A stretch of DNA of 64,000 nucleotides from Bin87 sp963692995 (GCA_963692995.1 OY843611.1:2604001-2668000), one strand, 5' to 3'. Positions 26,907-36,299 are shown, numbered from the stretch's first letter. Numbers and translations: made by a program. Notes: a model not told the origin generated them from the sequence alone.

Positions 26907-26914
26907 ACGGTTGG

Positions 26915-28015
26915 CTAGTCGAACATTATCGCGCCGCGGCCGATTTCGCCCCGATCCAGATCGGCGTAAGCTTCGTTGATCTGGTCGAGGGTATAGTGCC
27001 GAACCACCAGGTCGTCCAGGTTCAGCTTGCCCGACTGGTACAGGTCCGCCATCACCGGCATATCGGTGCGGGAACGGGCGGAGCCGTAGTAGGAGCCGCG
27101 CAGCGTCTTTTCGTTGCGCACCAGGTCAACGGCGTTGATGCCGGCTTCCTGGCCCCAGGGAGCAATGCCGACAACGGTTACGATGCCGCGTTTAGCCGCC
27201 ATCTCATAGGCGGCCTTGGTGGTGTCGGCGCTGCCAAAGACTTCAAAGGTGTAGTCCGCGCCGCGTCCGCCGGTGAGTTCCTTCACCTGCGCCACCGGGT
27301 CCTGGTCAGCGGCGTTGACGGTATGCGTCGCGCCGAACCGCATGGCGAATTCCAGCTGTGCCTCGCGGATGTCCACGGCCACGATCTGGCCGGCGTTGGC
27401 CAGGGCCGCGCCCATAATGACGTTGAGGCCCACCCCACCGCAGCCGATGACGGCCACCGTGCTGCCGGCCTTGATCTCCGCGCTGTACAGGGCCGCGCCG
27501 ACGCCGGTGGTGACCGAGCAGCCGATCATCGCGGCTTTGTCCATGGGCAGCGGGCTGGCGACCGGGATGACGCCGGTTTCGGGAACCACCGCATACTCGG
27601 CAAAGCAGGCCACCTTGCCCATGTGGTGGATGTCCTTGCCGTCGGCGTGCAAGCGGGTCGTGCCGTCCAGCATATTGGCGCCGGTTGCCCCGTGCAGGTC
27701 GCAGAGATTACTGTACCCTTCGAGGCAGGAGCGGCAGCGTCCGCAGGCGGGCACGAAGGACAGGATGACCTGGTCTCCCTCGCGGGCCAGCGTGACGCCG
27801 GGGCCGGTCCGGACGACGGTGCCCGCGCCCTCGTGTCCCAGCACCACTGGAATGGCGATGGGCGCGTCGCCGTGCATGAAGTGTCGGTCACTGCGGCAAA
27901 CGCCGGCAGATCCCACCTTTACCAAAACCTCGCCGGCTTTCGGCTCGTCCAGGTCAACCTCTCGGATATCCAGGGGCTGGCCAACCTCCCACAAAACGGC
28001 AGCTTTAACCTTCAA
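26915..28015 (-). CDS. Zinc-dependent alcohol dehydrogenase (MDR family)
   Basis: The protein has 366 residues from a TTG at 28015, chosen because AGGAGGG lies seven bases upstream; the frame stays open to 28153 without a better site. The catalytic zinc site is GVCRSD and GHEGAG. The structural zinc lobe is C-G-R-C-R-S-C and a later C (S-N-L-C). The NAD(P) loop is GCGGVGLNV. It belongs to the class III-like / NDMA-dependent group by general appearance. Substrate is unknown. Confidence 0.9.
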   Translation of the reverse strand: MKVKAAVLWEVGQPLDIREVDLDEPKAGEVLVKVGSAGVCRSDRHFMHGDAPIAIPVVLGHEGAGTVVRTGPGVTLAREGDQVILSFVPACGRCRSCLEGYSNLCDLHGATGANMLDGTTRLHADGKDIHHMGKVACFAEYAVVPETGVIPVASPLPMDKAAMIGCSVTTGVGAALYSAEIKAGSTVAVIGCGGVGLNVIMGAALANAGQIVAVDIREAQLEFAMRFGATHTVNAADQDPVAQVKELTGGRGADYTFEVFGSADTTKAAYEMAAKRGIVTVVGIAPWGQEAGINAVDLVRNEKTLRGSYYGSARSRTDMPVMADLYQSGKLNLDDLVVRHYTLDQINEAYADLDRGEIGRGAIMFD

Positions 28016-28375
28016 AACGGGTCCCTCCTGACGGATAACGGCAACGGAAGTCGCGGTGACGCCGCGCCGAATGGCAATCGTCCGACCATTGTAGATTACA
28101 CGACGGAATACCGCCACACCCGGAAGCGTATAAGGCGGCCGGCGTTCCGCCACGCGGATATGCGACGTGATCCCCGTCGAAACGCTCGTCGATAGTCAGG
28201 ATTCGCGCCCGGGGATACTGCTGGTCGGGAAAGCGTTCCGGCCTCGCACCTGCCCGGTTTGCGGCATCTGGCGATTTACGAAAGCGGGCACTCATCAGGC
28301 TTCGCCCCACCTTGTCGCCGTTTGTTGGCCTGCGCTATAATATCTGTGGGATATTATCTGCGTGAGCGACGTGTG
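28016..28375. other. Divergent intergenic region
   Basis: The 360 bases between the alcohol dehydrogenase (minus) and prfA (plus) carry the prfA promoter and no repeat copy or gene that I can support. Confidence 0.5.
28312..28341 (+). promoter_or_regulatory. Promoter of prfA-prmC
   Basis: TTGTCG (28312-28317) and a perfect TATAAT (28336-28341) are 18 bases apart, 34 bases before the prfA ATG. Confidence 0.65.
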
Positions 28376-29455
28376 ATGGCAGACATTTTTGACAAGTTGC
28401 AGCCAATAGTTGAGCGGCATCACTCCATTGAAGAGGAGATGGCGCAGCCGGAAGTTGCCGCCGATTTCGCCCGGCTGCGTGAGCTCAACCGGGAGCGTTC
28501 CGGCCTGGAAGAACTGGTCGCCATCGACAGTGAGCATCGCAAGCTGTTTGAAGAACACGCCGACCTGCGCGCGCTGGTCAGCGAGGGCGGCGACCCCGAA
28601 CTGGTGGAAATGGCCCAGCAGGAACTGGCCGAGGTGGAAAATCGCCTTGACGCGCTGGCCCAGCATCTGAAAATCGCGCTATTGCCCAAGGATCCCAACG
28701 ATGAGCGGGACGTGATCGTCGAGATACACGCCGCCGCCGGAGGGCAGGAAGCATCCCTCTTCGCCGCCGATCTCTACCGGATGTACCAGCGTTTCGCCCA
28801 AGAGCAGGGCTGGGCGGTGGATATCCTGGACTCGAACCCGTCGGACCTGGGCGGTTTCAACCGCATCGCCTTCTCGGTGGACGGCAGAAATGCCTTCAGC
28901 CGCCTCAAGTTTGAGGCCGGTGTGCATCGCGTGCAACGGGTTCCGGAGACCGAGGCCCAGGGGCGCATTCACACCTCCACCGCCACGGTGGCCGTGCTGC
29001 TCCAGGCTGACGAGGTTGAGGTTAACATCAAAGAGGACGATCTGCGGATCGACATCTTCCACGCCGGCGGACATGGCGGCCAGAACGTCAACAAGGTGGC
29101 CACCGCCGTGCGCATCGTCCACGAACCCACCGGGCTGGTGGTGGTGTGCCAGGACGAGCGTTCCCAGTACAAGAACAAGTCCAAAGCCATGACCATCCTG
29201 CGCAGCCGGCTCTACTCCGCCGAGCAGGAGCGACATCAGGCTGCCATCTTCAACAGCCGCAAAGCGCAGGTGGGCAGCGGCGACCGCAGCGAGAAAATCC
29301 GTACCTACAACTACCCGCAGGACCGCATCACCGACCACCGCGTCGGCCTCACCGTCCACGGCGTGCAGCGCCTGATGGACGGCGGACTCAGCGACATCAT
29401 CGACCGGCTCATCGCCGCTGACCAGGAGCGCAGCTTGGCCAGCGTCTCCGCTTGA
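28376..29455 (+). CDS. prfA: Peptide chain release factor 1
   Basis: The protein has 359 residues from the ATG at 28376. A longer frame starts upstream but overlaps the promoter. The catalytic G-G-Q sits in HAGGHGGQNVNKV, and the domain-2 anticodon-like region lies just before it. RF1 reads UAA and UAG. UGA is read by RF2, so the UGA recoding here would compete with RF2, not with this protein. prmC follows 141 bases later, after a repeat copy. Confidence 0.95.
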   Translation: MADIFDKLQPIVERHHSIEEEMAQPEVAADFARLRELNRERSGLEELVAIDSEHRKLFEEHADLRALVSEGGDPELVEMAQQELAEVENRLDALAQHLKIALLPKDPNDERDVIVEIHAAAGGQEASLFAADLYRMYQRFAQEQGWAVDILDSNPSDLGGFNRIAFSVDGRNAFSRLKFEAGVHRVQRVPETEAQGRIHTSTATVAVLLQADEVEVNIKEDDLRIDIFHAGGHGGQNVNKVATAVRIVHEPTGLVVVCQDERSQYKNKSKAMTILRSRLYSAEQERHQAAIFNSRKAQVGSGDRSEKIRTYNYPQDRITDHRVGLTVHGVQRLMDGGLSDIIDRLIAADQERSLASVSA

Positions 29456-29462
29456 TGTTTTC

Positions 29463-29575
29463 CGTCACTCCGGAGAAAGTCGGAGTCCATAGCACGCTAC
29501 TGGATCCCGGCCCCGTACCAAGCGCGGAGCGGCCCCGTGTCAAGCGCGGCGCCGGCCGTTCTTTCGCCGGAATGG
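29463..29575. repeat. Dispersed inverted-repeat element, copy 4
   Basis: A diverged copy begins CCGTCACTCCGGAGAAAG and ends with TTTCGCCGGAATGG. It fills the gap between prfA and prmC. Confidence 0.55.
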
Positions 29576-29596
29576 TAGCCCGGCTGATTTGACACC

Positions 29597-30478
29597 ATGC
29601 CCAACCTACGCACCGTCATCCAGGACACCCACCGCACTCTGGAAGCGGCCGGCATACCCGACGCCCGACTGGAGGCGGAGGTAATGGTCATGGATGTGAT
29701 GCGGATGCCCCGTCACGCCATCTTCGCCGAGCAGGAATCCCAAGTTTCGTCCCAGCAGGAGGAGCACTTGGCGGCCCTAGTGGAGCGGCGACTGACCCGA
29801 GAGCCGCTGGCCTACATCCTCAACTACCGTGAGTTTTACGGCGTCAACCTGCTGGTCAACCAGGACGCGCTCATTCCCCGTCCCGAAACTGAGACAATGG
29901 TGGAGCACGCCCTGTTCATGGCGCTGATGGGCATGGAAAGCCGCGAGCTGGTCATCGCCGACGTGGGAACCGGAACCGGCGCCATCGCCATCAACCTGGC
30001 CATCCACCTGCCCGCCGCCCGCATCTACGCCAGCGACGCCTACGACGCCACGCTGGACGTGGCTGCCTACAACGTGCAGATGCACAACGTGGCCGACCGA
30101 GTGACCCTGCTGAAAGGCGACCTGCTGGAACCGTTGCCCGAGCCGGTGGACGTAATCGTCGCTAACCTGCCCTACCTGCCTACCGAGCGCATCCCCACAT
30201 TGCAGCCCGAAGTGCAGTGGGAGCCGACCGCCGCCCTGGACGGCGGGCCGGATGGACTGGACCACATCCGCCGCCTGATCACGCAAGCCTCCACCGGCGG
30301 CCGCCTCAAGCCCCACGGCGTCATCCTGCTGGAGATAGACCCGGAGCAGCTGGCCGAAGCGCAATCACTTGCGGCCACCGCGTTCCCCGAAGCCGAGATC
30401 ACCGCCGAGCCCGACCTGGCCGGCCGGGACCGGGTGCTGACGGTCAGCCTGGGCGGAGGAGACGGGTATGAGGATTAA
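29597..30478 (+). CDS. prmC: Release factor glutamine methyltransferase
   Basis: The 293-residue protein has the HemK/PrmC layout: a helical N-terminal domain, YREFYGVNLLVNQDALIPRPET, the SAM site ADVGTGTGAIAIN and a catalytic N-L-P-Y in place of the usual N-P-P-Y. It methylates the glutamine of the release-factor GGQ motif. Its place after prfA supports this. Confidence 0.93.
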   Translation: MPNLRTVIQDTHRTLEAAGIPDARLEAEVMVMDVMRMPRHAIFAEQESQVSSQQEEHLAALVERRLTREPLAYILNYREFYGVNLLVNQDALIPRPETETMVEHALFMALMGMESRELVIADVGTGTGAIAINLAIHLPAARIYASDAYDATLDVAAYNVQMHNVADRVTLLKGDLLEPLPEPVDVIVANLPYLPTERIPTLQPEVQWEPTAALDGGPDGLDHIRRLITQASTGGRLKPHGVILLEIDPEQLAEAQSLAATAFPEAEITAEPDLAGRDRVLTVSLGGGDGYED

Positions 30479-30574
30479 GGCGGCGGGTCGGGCAGGTTTT
30501 CCAGAGTTTGGATGAACTCGGAGATTAGGTCTCCGGCCAATGCGATCTTGGCAATAACTATGATGGCTCGGCCA

Positions 30575-30946
30575 TCACTTCAGATCTTCCAAAGTTTGGA
30601 GAAATTCTCGAGTTGGCCCTTTGCGACAGTAACGTATTCCCGCTTCGTGCAGTGGCAGCTCACGCGACAGCTTACGGTCGAAGCTGGAGGCAATTATGAA
30701 GTTGGTGTTCAGGGATATGGGACCACCTTCTTCGTAGATGAGCCGGATTATGACATCTCCCAAGTCGGCGAAATCATCATGTTTCCAACCCCGGCTCGCG
30801 GCGACGGCTCTAACCGCATGGGCGGCGGCGTCCCATAGCGCTTGGGATGCTTTTTCGAGTTCGCCCCGCTCCAGTTCAACATCCACCTGTTCCAGCAAGC
30901 CCCAACCGGCTTTGCGGTGGTAATCAACGGCGGTGGCGGTGGTCAC
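30575..30946 (-). CDS. HEPN/PaREP1-like helical protein
   Basis: The protein has 123 residues from a GTG that overlaps the end region of aprB (gap of one base). E-K-A-S-Q-A-L-W-D-A-A-A-H-A-V-R-A-V-A resembles the PaREP1/HEPN-type four-helix domain. The function is unknown; some relatives are toxin-like. It could be cotranscribed with aprB by chance. A partial echo of its tail follows at 30482-30574. Confidence 0.6.
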   Translation of the reverse strand: MTTATAVDYHRKAGWGLLEQVDVELERGELEKASQALWDAAAHAVRAVAASRGWKHDDFADLGDVIIRLIYEEGGPISLNTNFIIASSFDRKLSRELPLHEAGIRYCRKGPTREFLQTLEDLK

Positions 30947-30947
30947 A

Positions 30948-31391
30948 TCAACCGCCGTCCGCGTCGGGCAGCATCAGGTAGTGGGGTTCGCCGAAGAGGT
31001 TCTGGCCGCGCAGGGCGTCGCCGTCGGCGGGGGCGACGTTAGCGTAGGGGTCGATGCTGCCCCAAGGCGTGGAGCGGGAGGCGAAGCGGAAGTGCTCGGT
31101 GCGTCCGTCGCGGAAGGTGACGTTCCACACGATGTCCTGCCCCTCATAGTGGGGCTGCACCTCGGCGCCCAGCGGCACGAAGTCGGCGTACCCCCGCACG
31201 TGGATGGCGTTTTCGGGGCACAGCTTGACGCAGGCGTAGCACTCGGAGCACATATCCGGCTCCTGATTGCTTCCCTTGTTGACGATGCCATCCAGCACCA
31301 TCAAGTCGTTGGGACAGATATAGACGCACTGGGGGCCACCGTGCACGCCGGCGCAGGCGTTGCAGGCAGCGGGATCAACATAGGTAGGCAC
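30948..31391 (-). CDS. aprB: Adenylylsulfate reductase beta-like ferredoxin (AprB)
   Basis: The protein has 147 residues from a GTG at 31391 with GGAGGAG eight bases upstream. It binds two [4Fe-4S] clusters (C10, C13, C22, C26 and C48, C51, C54, C58). P-T-Y-V-D-P...C-V-Y-I-C-P-N-D-L-M is AprB-typical, and the C-terminal part matches the family tail. AprB passes electrons to or from AprA in sulfite oxidation or sulfate reduction. aprA is not in the window, so the complex's direction is unknown. Confidence 0.8.
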   Translation of the reverse strand: MPTYVDPAACNACAGVHGGPQCVYICPNDLMVLDGIVNKGSNQEPDMCSECYACVKLCPENAIHVRGYADFVPLGAEVQPHYEGQDIVWNVTFRDGRTEHFRFASRSTPWGSIDPYANVAPADGDALRGQNLFGEPHYLMLPDADGG

Positions 31392-31441
31392 TCTGGGTTC
31401 TCCTCCGGATGGGCCATCAGGCCCGGCGGCAAAAAGTCTGT

Positions 31442-31470
31442 TGCGGATTGTAACATCAAAATGTTGATTT
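31442..31470 (-). promoter_or_regulatory. Possible aprB promoter with palindrome
   Basis: On the minus strand GTGAAA and TACAAT are about 17 bases apart, with an AACAT/ATGTT inverted pair around the spacer. The match is only moderate. Confidence 0.35.
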
Positions 31471-31580
31471 TCACCATCACCCTGGCCCTCACCTCTCAAA
31501 GGAGCGGGGCCTTTTGCCCGCTATGGCCGGCAGTTTTGAATGGTATCATCGGGCCAACTTGTTGACGGAGAAGTATTACG

Positions 31581-32426
31581 ATGGACATTGGAGTAAGCGC
31601 CCGGGCTTCCAGCGATTCGGTTGACCCGGCTGAATTGGCGAAACGGGCCGAGGAGCTGGGCTTTGAATCCTTTTGGCTGCCGGAACACCCGATTCTTCCC
31701 GTGCATACGACCTCACGGTACGGGGGGACGCCGGACGGGTCAATTCCGCCAACCATGGCAGACATCGGCGACCCGCTAATCGCCCTGGCCCGGGCGTCGG
31801 CAGCCACCGGCAGCATCAAGCTGGGCACCAGTATCAGCCTGGTGCCGGAGCACAACCCGCTGATGCAGGCCAAGCAAATTGCCACCCTGGACAAGTTTTC
31901 CGGCGGCCGCTTCCTGTTCGGCATCGGCGCCGGCTGGCTGCGGGAAGAGACGGAGATAATGGGCGGCAACTTCGAGCGCCGCTGGGGACAGACGCGGGAA
32001 GCCATCCTGGCGATGAAGGAGCTGTGGACCAAAGAGGAAGCCGAGTTCCACGGACGTTTCTTCGACTTCCCGCCGGTCAAGTGCTCGCCCAAGCCGGCGC
32101 AGCAGCCGCACCCGCCGGTGTTGCTGGGCGGTTACGCCGCCAACGTGTTCAAGCGGGTGGTGGCCTGGGGCGACGGTTGGATGCCCGTGCGCGTGACGGA
32201 AGAGCAGGTTAGGGAGGGCCGGGCGACCCTGACCGAGCTGGCCGAAGCCGCCGGCCGGGACCCTGGCACGCTACAGATCATCGTCACCAATGTTCAGCCG
32301 AACCGGGAAGTCATCGCCGGATATGCGGAAGCGGGAGCCAATCGGGTCACCGTGGCCCTGCCGCCGGACGCCGGCGCCGATGGACTGGGCCAGCTGGAAC
32401 GTTTGGCGGAACAGGTCCTTGACTGA
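31581..32426 (+). CDS. LLM-class F420-dependent oxidoreductase
   Basis: The protein has 281 residues from an ATG with GGAGAAG upstream. It shows the luciferase-like TIM barrel: RAEELGFESFWLPEH, SGGRFLFGIGAGWLREE and PPVLLGGYAANVFKRVV. These segments are typical of the F420-dependent TIGR03619-like group. The substrate is unknown. A small gene of unknown role follows at 16 bases. Confidence 0.88.
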   Translation: MDIGVSARASSDSVDPAELAKRAEELGFESFWLPEHPILPVHTTSRYGGTPDGSIPPTMADIGDPLIALARASAATGSIKLGTSISLVPEHNPLMQAKQIATLDKFSGGRFLFGIGAGWLREETEIMGGNFERRWGQTREAILAMKELWTKEEAEFHGRFFDFPPVKCSPKPAQQPHPPVLLGGYAANVFKRVVAWGDGWMPVRVTEEQVREGRATLTELAEAAGRDPGTLQIIVTNVQPNREVIAGYAEAGANRVTVALPPDAGADGLGQLERLAEQVLD

Positions 32427-32441
32427 ACAGGGCCTGGGCTA

Positions 32442-32762
32442 ATGTCCTTAGGGGAAGCGTTCAATCCCTCCGCAAACCTGCCGGCTTGGTGCCGGATGCG
32501 CGGCCGGAACGACGGCGCACGCTGGGCGCGCCACGATGCCGCCATCTATGAACTGGTCGCCTGGGCCGACATCTCCGACTTCGAGCATTACATGGGGCCG
32601 ATGCCCTTTCCTTATGACAACGCGGCGGCGGTGCAGTTGTACGAAGCCGCCCGCTCGGACGCATCGGCCAACGGCCTGACCTTCAGCCACCAGCATTACG
32701 CCGGCGGGTTCCTGGAAGCCGTGTACTACGAATGCCGTAGCCGGCTGGGGCTGGACCGCTGA
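32442..32762 (+). CDS. Small protein of unknown function
   Basis: The product has 106 residues with a neutral, Tyr/Trp-rich centre (ELVAWADISDFEHYMGPMPF). No family or transmembrane helix is recognised. It starts 16 bases after the LLM gene, so it is likely cotranscribed. Coding character seems real, but no conserved function can be assigned. Confidence 0.5.
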   Translation: MSLGEAFNPSANLPAWCRMRGRNDGARWARHDAAIYELVAWADISDFEHYMGPMPFPYDNAAAVQLYEAARSDASANGLTFSHQHYAGGFLEAVYYECRSRLGLDR

Positions 32763-32799
32763 CTGCGGCGAGCCGATGCGCCAGGTTCGCCACAGTCAC

Positions 32800-32828
32800 T
32801 TGACATACCCGCCGCTCTAAACTACCGT
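32800..32828 (+). promoter_or_regulatory. Possible promoter of the VOC gene
   Basis: A perfect TTGACA (32800-32805) is followed at 17 bases by TACCGT, a poor -10. It lies 36 bases before the VOC start. Confidence 0.4.
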
Positions 32829-32864
32829 TGCGGCAAAAGGCGACCCCGCTCAGGAGGTAATGAC

Positions 32865-33344
32865 ATGGCCCAGATTGCCGGCCTCGGACACGTAGGCATC
32901 TACGCCACCGACCTTATGAAGATGCGCGATTTTTACAGCCGCGTGCTGGGGCTGAAGATCGCTGATGAAGACTTGGAACAGCGACGCATGGTTTTCATGA
33001 GCTCCGATCCCGTGGCCGAGCACCACGAGTTCGTACTGATGGAAGGCCGCGTCACCTCCGACGACGCCAAGGTCATCCAGCAGATCTCTTTCGCCGTCCC
33101 TTCCATCCAGGATATGCGCGACTTCAAGGCGCGCATCGACGCGGAGAACTTGGCTATCGACCGCATCGTCAGCCACGGCAACGCCTTTGGGATGTACTTT
33201 TTCGACCCCGAGGGCAACCGCATCGAGCTGTACTACAAGACCGGCTTCCCGGTTCCCCAGCCCCACGGCGATCCGCTGGACCTCTCCCGTAGCGACGAAG
33301 AGCTGCTTGACGAGGCCAAGGAACTGCTACACACCAAGCACTGA
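32865..33344 (+). CDS. VOC-superfamily (glyoxalase/dioxygenase-like) protein
   Basis: The protein has 159 residues from an ATG with AGGAGG upstream. It has two beta-alpha-beta-beta-beta modules and metal-type ligands: H of LGHVGI, H of EHHEFVL and E of NRIELYY. That pattern resembles extradiol dioxygenases and glyoxalase relatives. The reaction is unassigned. A strong terminator follows. Confidence 0.85.
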   Translation: MAQIAGLGHVGIYATDLMKMRDFYSRVLGLKIADEDLEQRRMVFMSSDPVAEHHEFVLMEGRVTSDDAKVIQQISFAVPSIQDMRDFKARIDAENLAIDRIVSHGNAFGMYFFDPEGNRIELYYKTGFPVPQPHGDPLDLSRSDEELLDEAKELLHTKH

Positions 33345-33365
33345 TTCCCCAAGCCGTAGCACACG

Positions 33366-33396
33366 CCGCCGCTGCCGACTAATCGGTCAGCGGCGG
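33366..33396 (+). terminator. Terminator of the VOC gene
   Basis: CCGCCGCTG and CAGCGGCGG form a 9-bp stem with further inner pairing, followed by TTTGTC. It lies 21 bases after the stop. Confidence 0.75.
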
Positions 33397-33501
33397 TTTG
33401 TCATTGCGCGCGCCGGTCTCCACCGCCCTCACTCCCACCCGGCGCCGCCATTCATACCCGGCGCCGCCATTCCTGCCTTACACTGCCATTCCGTCCCTAC
33501 A

Positions 33502-33530
33502 CCGTCATTCCTGCGGAAGCAGGAATCCAG
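33502..33530. repeat. Dispersed inverted-repeat unit, copy 5
   Basis: CCGTCATTCCTGCGGAAGCA followed by GGAATCCAG forms a hairpin. Several CCATTCC fragments precede it. The 280-base gap to the next gene holds nothing else. Confidence 0.7.
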
Positions 33531-33624
33531 GAATCTCAGACAATACGATTGCTGCCAGTAGGATGGCGCCAACCCCCCTGCCGGCGCCGGGCCGAAAGGA
33601 CGGATTAGGTCTGGAACGTCGAAA

Positions 33625-34908
33625 ATGATAGCGCGTGACGAAAGCGCCGCGGCTCCCGTAGCCTACGACGAACTGCCCCGGCGGTACCACCGTTGGAAGT
33701 GGCAGGCGCTGATCTCCTTCTGCGCCTTCTACCTGTTTGTCTATACGGGACGGTTCAACTTCTGGCCCACGTCGCCGCTGATCAAGGACGACCTGCAACT
33801 CACCAATATTGAGATCGGCATCATCAACGCGATGCTGTTGTGGGGGTTCGCCGCCGGCGACCTGGTGCACGGGCGGATGTCCGAAGCATACGGGCTGCGG
33901 CTGTGGGTAACGCTGGGCGCGGCGCTAACCGCGGTTTTCAACTGGGCGACGTCCTTCAGCGTTTCGGCGGTCAGCTTCGCCATTCCCTGGGGGCTGGCGG
34001 GATTCTGCAACGCCGCCTGCTGGTCGCCGGCCATCAGCATGATCAGCCAATGGTGGCCGCGCCGGGAGCGCGGCATCGCCATGGGCATCCTGGGCACCGT
34101 TACCGGCGGAGCCATGCTGCTGATGTGGTGGCTGAGCAGCTGGGTGGCCGCCGAGTGGGGCTGGCGCGCCGCCTTCCGCTATCCGCCGCTGATCATCCTG
34201 GTCATGGGCGTCGCTTTCTACTTCCTCACCCGAGACCGACCGCGCGACGTGGGCCTGCCCGAGTACATCGAGGAGGACGAAATTTCCGCCGCGCCGGAGT
34301 CGGTCAGCGCGGCGGAACTCAAAGGTTTCGGCCCCTACAAACTGCTGCTGACCAACTCCCGTTTCCAGCTGGCCTGCCACGTCAAGGGACTGGAGAACGT
34401 GGCCCGCTACGGCCTGACCACCTGGGTGCCCCTGTACTACTTCGAGGCCGGCGGTCTGGACATCACCCAGACGGTACTCATCACCTTCCTGCTTCCCCTG
34501 GGATACCTCATCGCGCCGCCCGTGGCCGGTATCATCTCCGATAAGTTGCTGGGGAGCCGGCGCCGCCCGTTGGTGATCGCGTCCTGCTTCCTGTCCGCCG
34601 CCGCGTTGGTGGCCATCGCAGTGGCCCCGCCGTCCAACGCCTGGCTGGGCGCGGCGCTGATGCTGTGGGGCGGCGTCAGCATGGGGGTGTCCCTCATCTC
34701 CACCATCTCGGTGGACCTGTCGGGACGCAAGATGGCCGGCACCGGCGCCGGCGTGCTGGACGCCCACGGCTACCTGTACGCCGGCGCCCAGGCGCTGCTA
34801 TTCAGCGTGCTGCTGGACCTGGCGGGCAGCCCCTGGCCCATCGTGTTCCTCGTCATGGCGGCTACGCGGTTAATTTCGGCGGGCATGATCAGCCGGGTGC
34901 GGGTCTAG
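33625..34908 (+). CDS. MFS transporter, OPA (glycerol-3-phosphate) type
   Basis: The 427-residue protein has about twelve membrane helices. YTGRFNFWPTSPLIKDD and the loop GDLVHGRMSEAYGLR suit the organophosphate:phosphate antiporter family (GlpT/UhpT-like). Substrate is not known. The following gap carries a repeat copy. Confidence 0.85.
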   Translation: MIARDESAAAPVAYDELPRRYHRWKWQALISFCAFYLFVYTGRFNFWPTSPLIKDDLQLTNIEIGIINAMLLWGFAAGDLVHGRMSEAYGLRLWVTLGAALTAVFNWATSFSVSAVSFAIPWGLAGFCNAACWSPAISMISQWWPRRERGIAMGILGTVTGGAMLLMWWLSSWVAAEWGWRAAFRYPPLIILVMGVAFYFLTRDRPRDVGLPEYIEEDEISAAPESVSAAELKGFGPYKLLLTNSRFQLACHVKGLENVARYGLTTWVPLYYFEAGGLDITQTVLITFLLPLGYLIAPPVAGIISDKLLGSRRRPLVIASCFLSAAALVAIAVAPPSNAWLGAALMLWGGVSMGVSLISTISVDLSGRKMAGTGAGVLDAHGYLYAGAQALLFSVLLDLAGSPWPIVFLVMAATRLISAGMISRVRV

Positions 34909-34935
34909 CCCCGGTCAGCAACCTGAAAGCGGCGC

Positions 34936-35034
34936 CGTCGTTCCGACGCAGGCAGGAACCCGGAAAAGCCGCCGGGTCAAGAACGTTGGCCGAATTTTAC
35001 GTCCGCTGGATTCCCGCTTTCGCGGGAATGACGA
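34936..35034. repeat. Dispersed inverted-repeat element, copy 6
   Basis: A diverged left half (CGTCGTTCCGACGCAGGC) faces a good right half (ATTCCCGCTTTCGCGGGAAT followed by GACG). Confidence 0.75.
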
Positions 35035-35120
35035 AGCAACGGGAATGACCAAGCAGCCGGAATCACCAAGGATAGGCTTCTCTTGCGATAACGAGCGCAG
35101 CGTGGCAATCTCGCGGTGTG

Positions 35121-36299
35121 ATGCTGCGCGCCCTGGGACGAATCGCCTATCGAAGCTACGTTGTCGCCATAATAGGCGGCGTAGCCATCGTCGCCGTGCT
35201 GACCCTGTTCCGCCCGGCTGCCACCGCCATCCACACCGCCGCCTTTGCGGCGCAGGCCCTGCCGTCGCCGGTGAAAATGCAACCCTGGCTGGCTGCGGAG
35301 CCGGCACGTCGCAAGGTGAACTTCCCGCGTGATGACGGTACGGATGGCAACGCCGATATCTACGTAATCCCCGACGGCAAGCGTAGGGCCGGGCTGCTGA
35401 TTTTCCTGGGCGCCAACGCCGCCGGCGCCGACGATCCGGAAGTAATCAACCTGGGCAAGGCGCTGGCTCGGGCCGGCTTTGCCGTGATGTACTACTGGTC
35501 GCCCACTATGGGCGAGCAGGCGCAGATTGACGCCGGCGAAATCGCCAACATCGTGGCGGCGTTTGAGCACTTGCGACGTCAGGAATTTGTCGATCCCCAG
35601 CGGGTGGGGCTGGCCGGCTTCTCGGTGGGCGCGTCCTTCGCGCTGGTGGCCGCCGCCGACTCGCGCATCGCCGACGACATTCACTTCGTCAACGCGTTTG
35701 GCGGGTACTACGACATCCCCGATCTGTTGATTCAGATCGCCGCCGGACGCGCCATCTACGCGGCCGGCGAAGCGCCGTGGGAGGTCGATAAGTTGACGCG
35801 CCAGGTGTACGACAATATGCTCAACGACGCCCTTGATGAGCTGGCCTATGGAGAAGCGGCTCGGACCTGCATCAACGGTTCCTGCCCCCCATTGCAGCCA
35901 AATGTGCCGGCCGGGACAGTGGCGGGGTTGTCCTTGCTGGCGGGAGTTGACAGCCTCGCCGAGGCGCGGCGATTATACGCGCAACTGCCGGCCGGGTTTC
36001 GCCAGCGGGTGGATTCCATATCGCCGTCCCAATATGTCGGCCAATGGAGCGGCCGCACCGCCATGCGGGTGATGCACGACCGGGGCGACTCGCTGATACC
36101 GGCCGGCGAGTCCCGCCGCCTGGTGGACGCCCTGCGACAACAGCGTCCCGACATCAGCGTGTACTACACTGAGACCGACGTATTCAGCCACGTGCGCCCG
36201 GACGCCGACCGGGACCTGCAATCCCGGCTCAAAGGGGCCGGTCAGCTTTACCGGCACATGTACCACATCATCGCGGTGGCGCGGCGGCCGGCGCGGTGA
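35121..36299 (+). CDS. Membrane-anchored alpha/beta-hydrolase (dienelactone-hydrolase-like)
   Basis: The protein has 392 residues. A GTG at 35118 precedes the ATG by one codon. An N-terminal hydrophobic segment (about residues 13-30) suggests an anchor or signal. G-F-S-V-G is the nucleophile elbow, an Asp follows in M-H-D-R-G-D, and H of F-S-H-V completes a plausible catalytic triad. The substrate is unknown; the fold suits esters or lactones. Confidence 0.75.
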   Translation: MLRALGRIAYRSYVVAIIGGVAIVAVLTLFRPAATAIHTAAFAAQALPSPVKMQPWLAAEPARRKVNFPRDDGTDGNADIYVIPDGKRRAGLLIFLGANAAGADDPEVINLGKALARAGFAVMYYWSPTMGEQAQIDAGEIANIVAAFEHLRRQEFVDPQRVGLAGFSVGASFALVAAADSRIADDIHFVNAFGGYYDIPDLLIQIAAGRAIYAAGEAPWEVDKLTRQVYDNMLNDALDELAYGEAARTCINGSCPPLQPNVPAGTVAGLSLLAGVDSLAEARRLYAQLPAGFRQRVDSISPSQYVGQWSGRTAMRVMHDRGDSLIPAGESRRLVDALRQQRPDISVYYTETDVFSHVRPDADRDLQSRLKGAGQLYRHMYHIIAVARRPAR

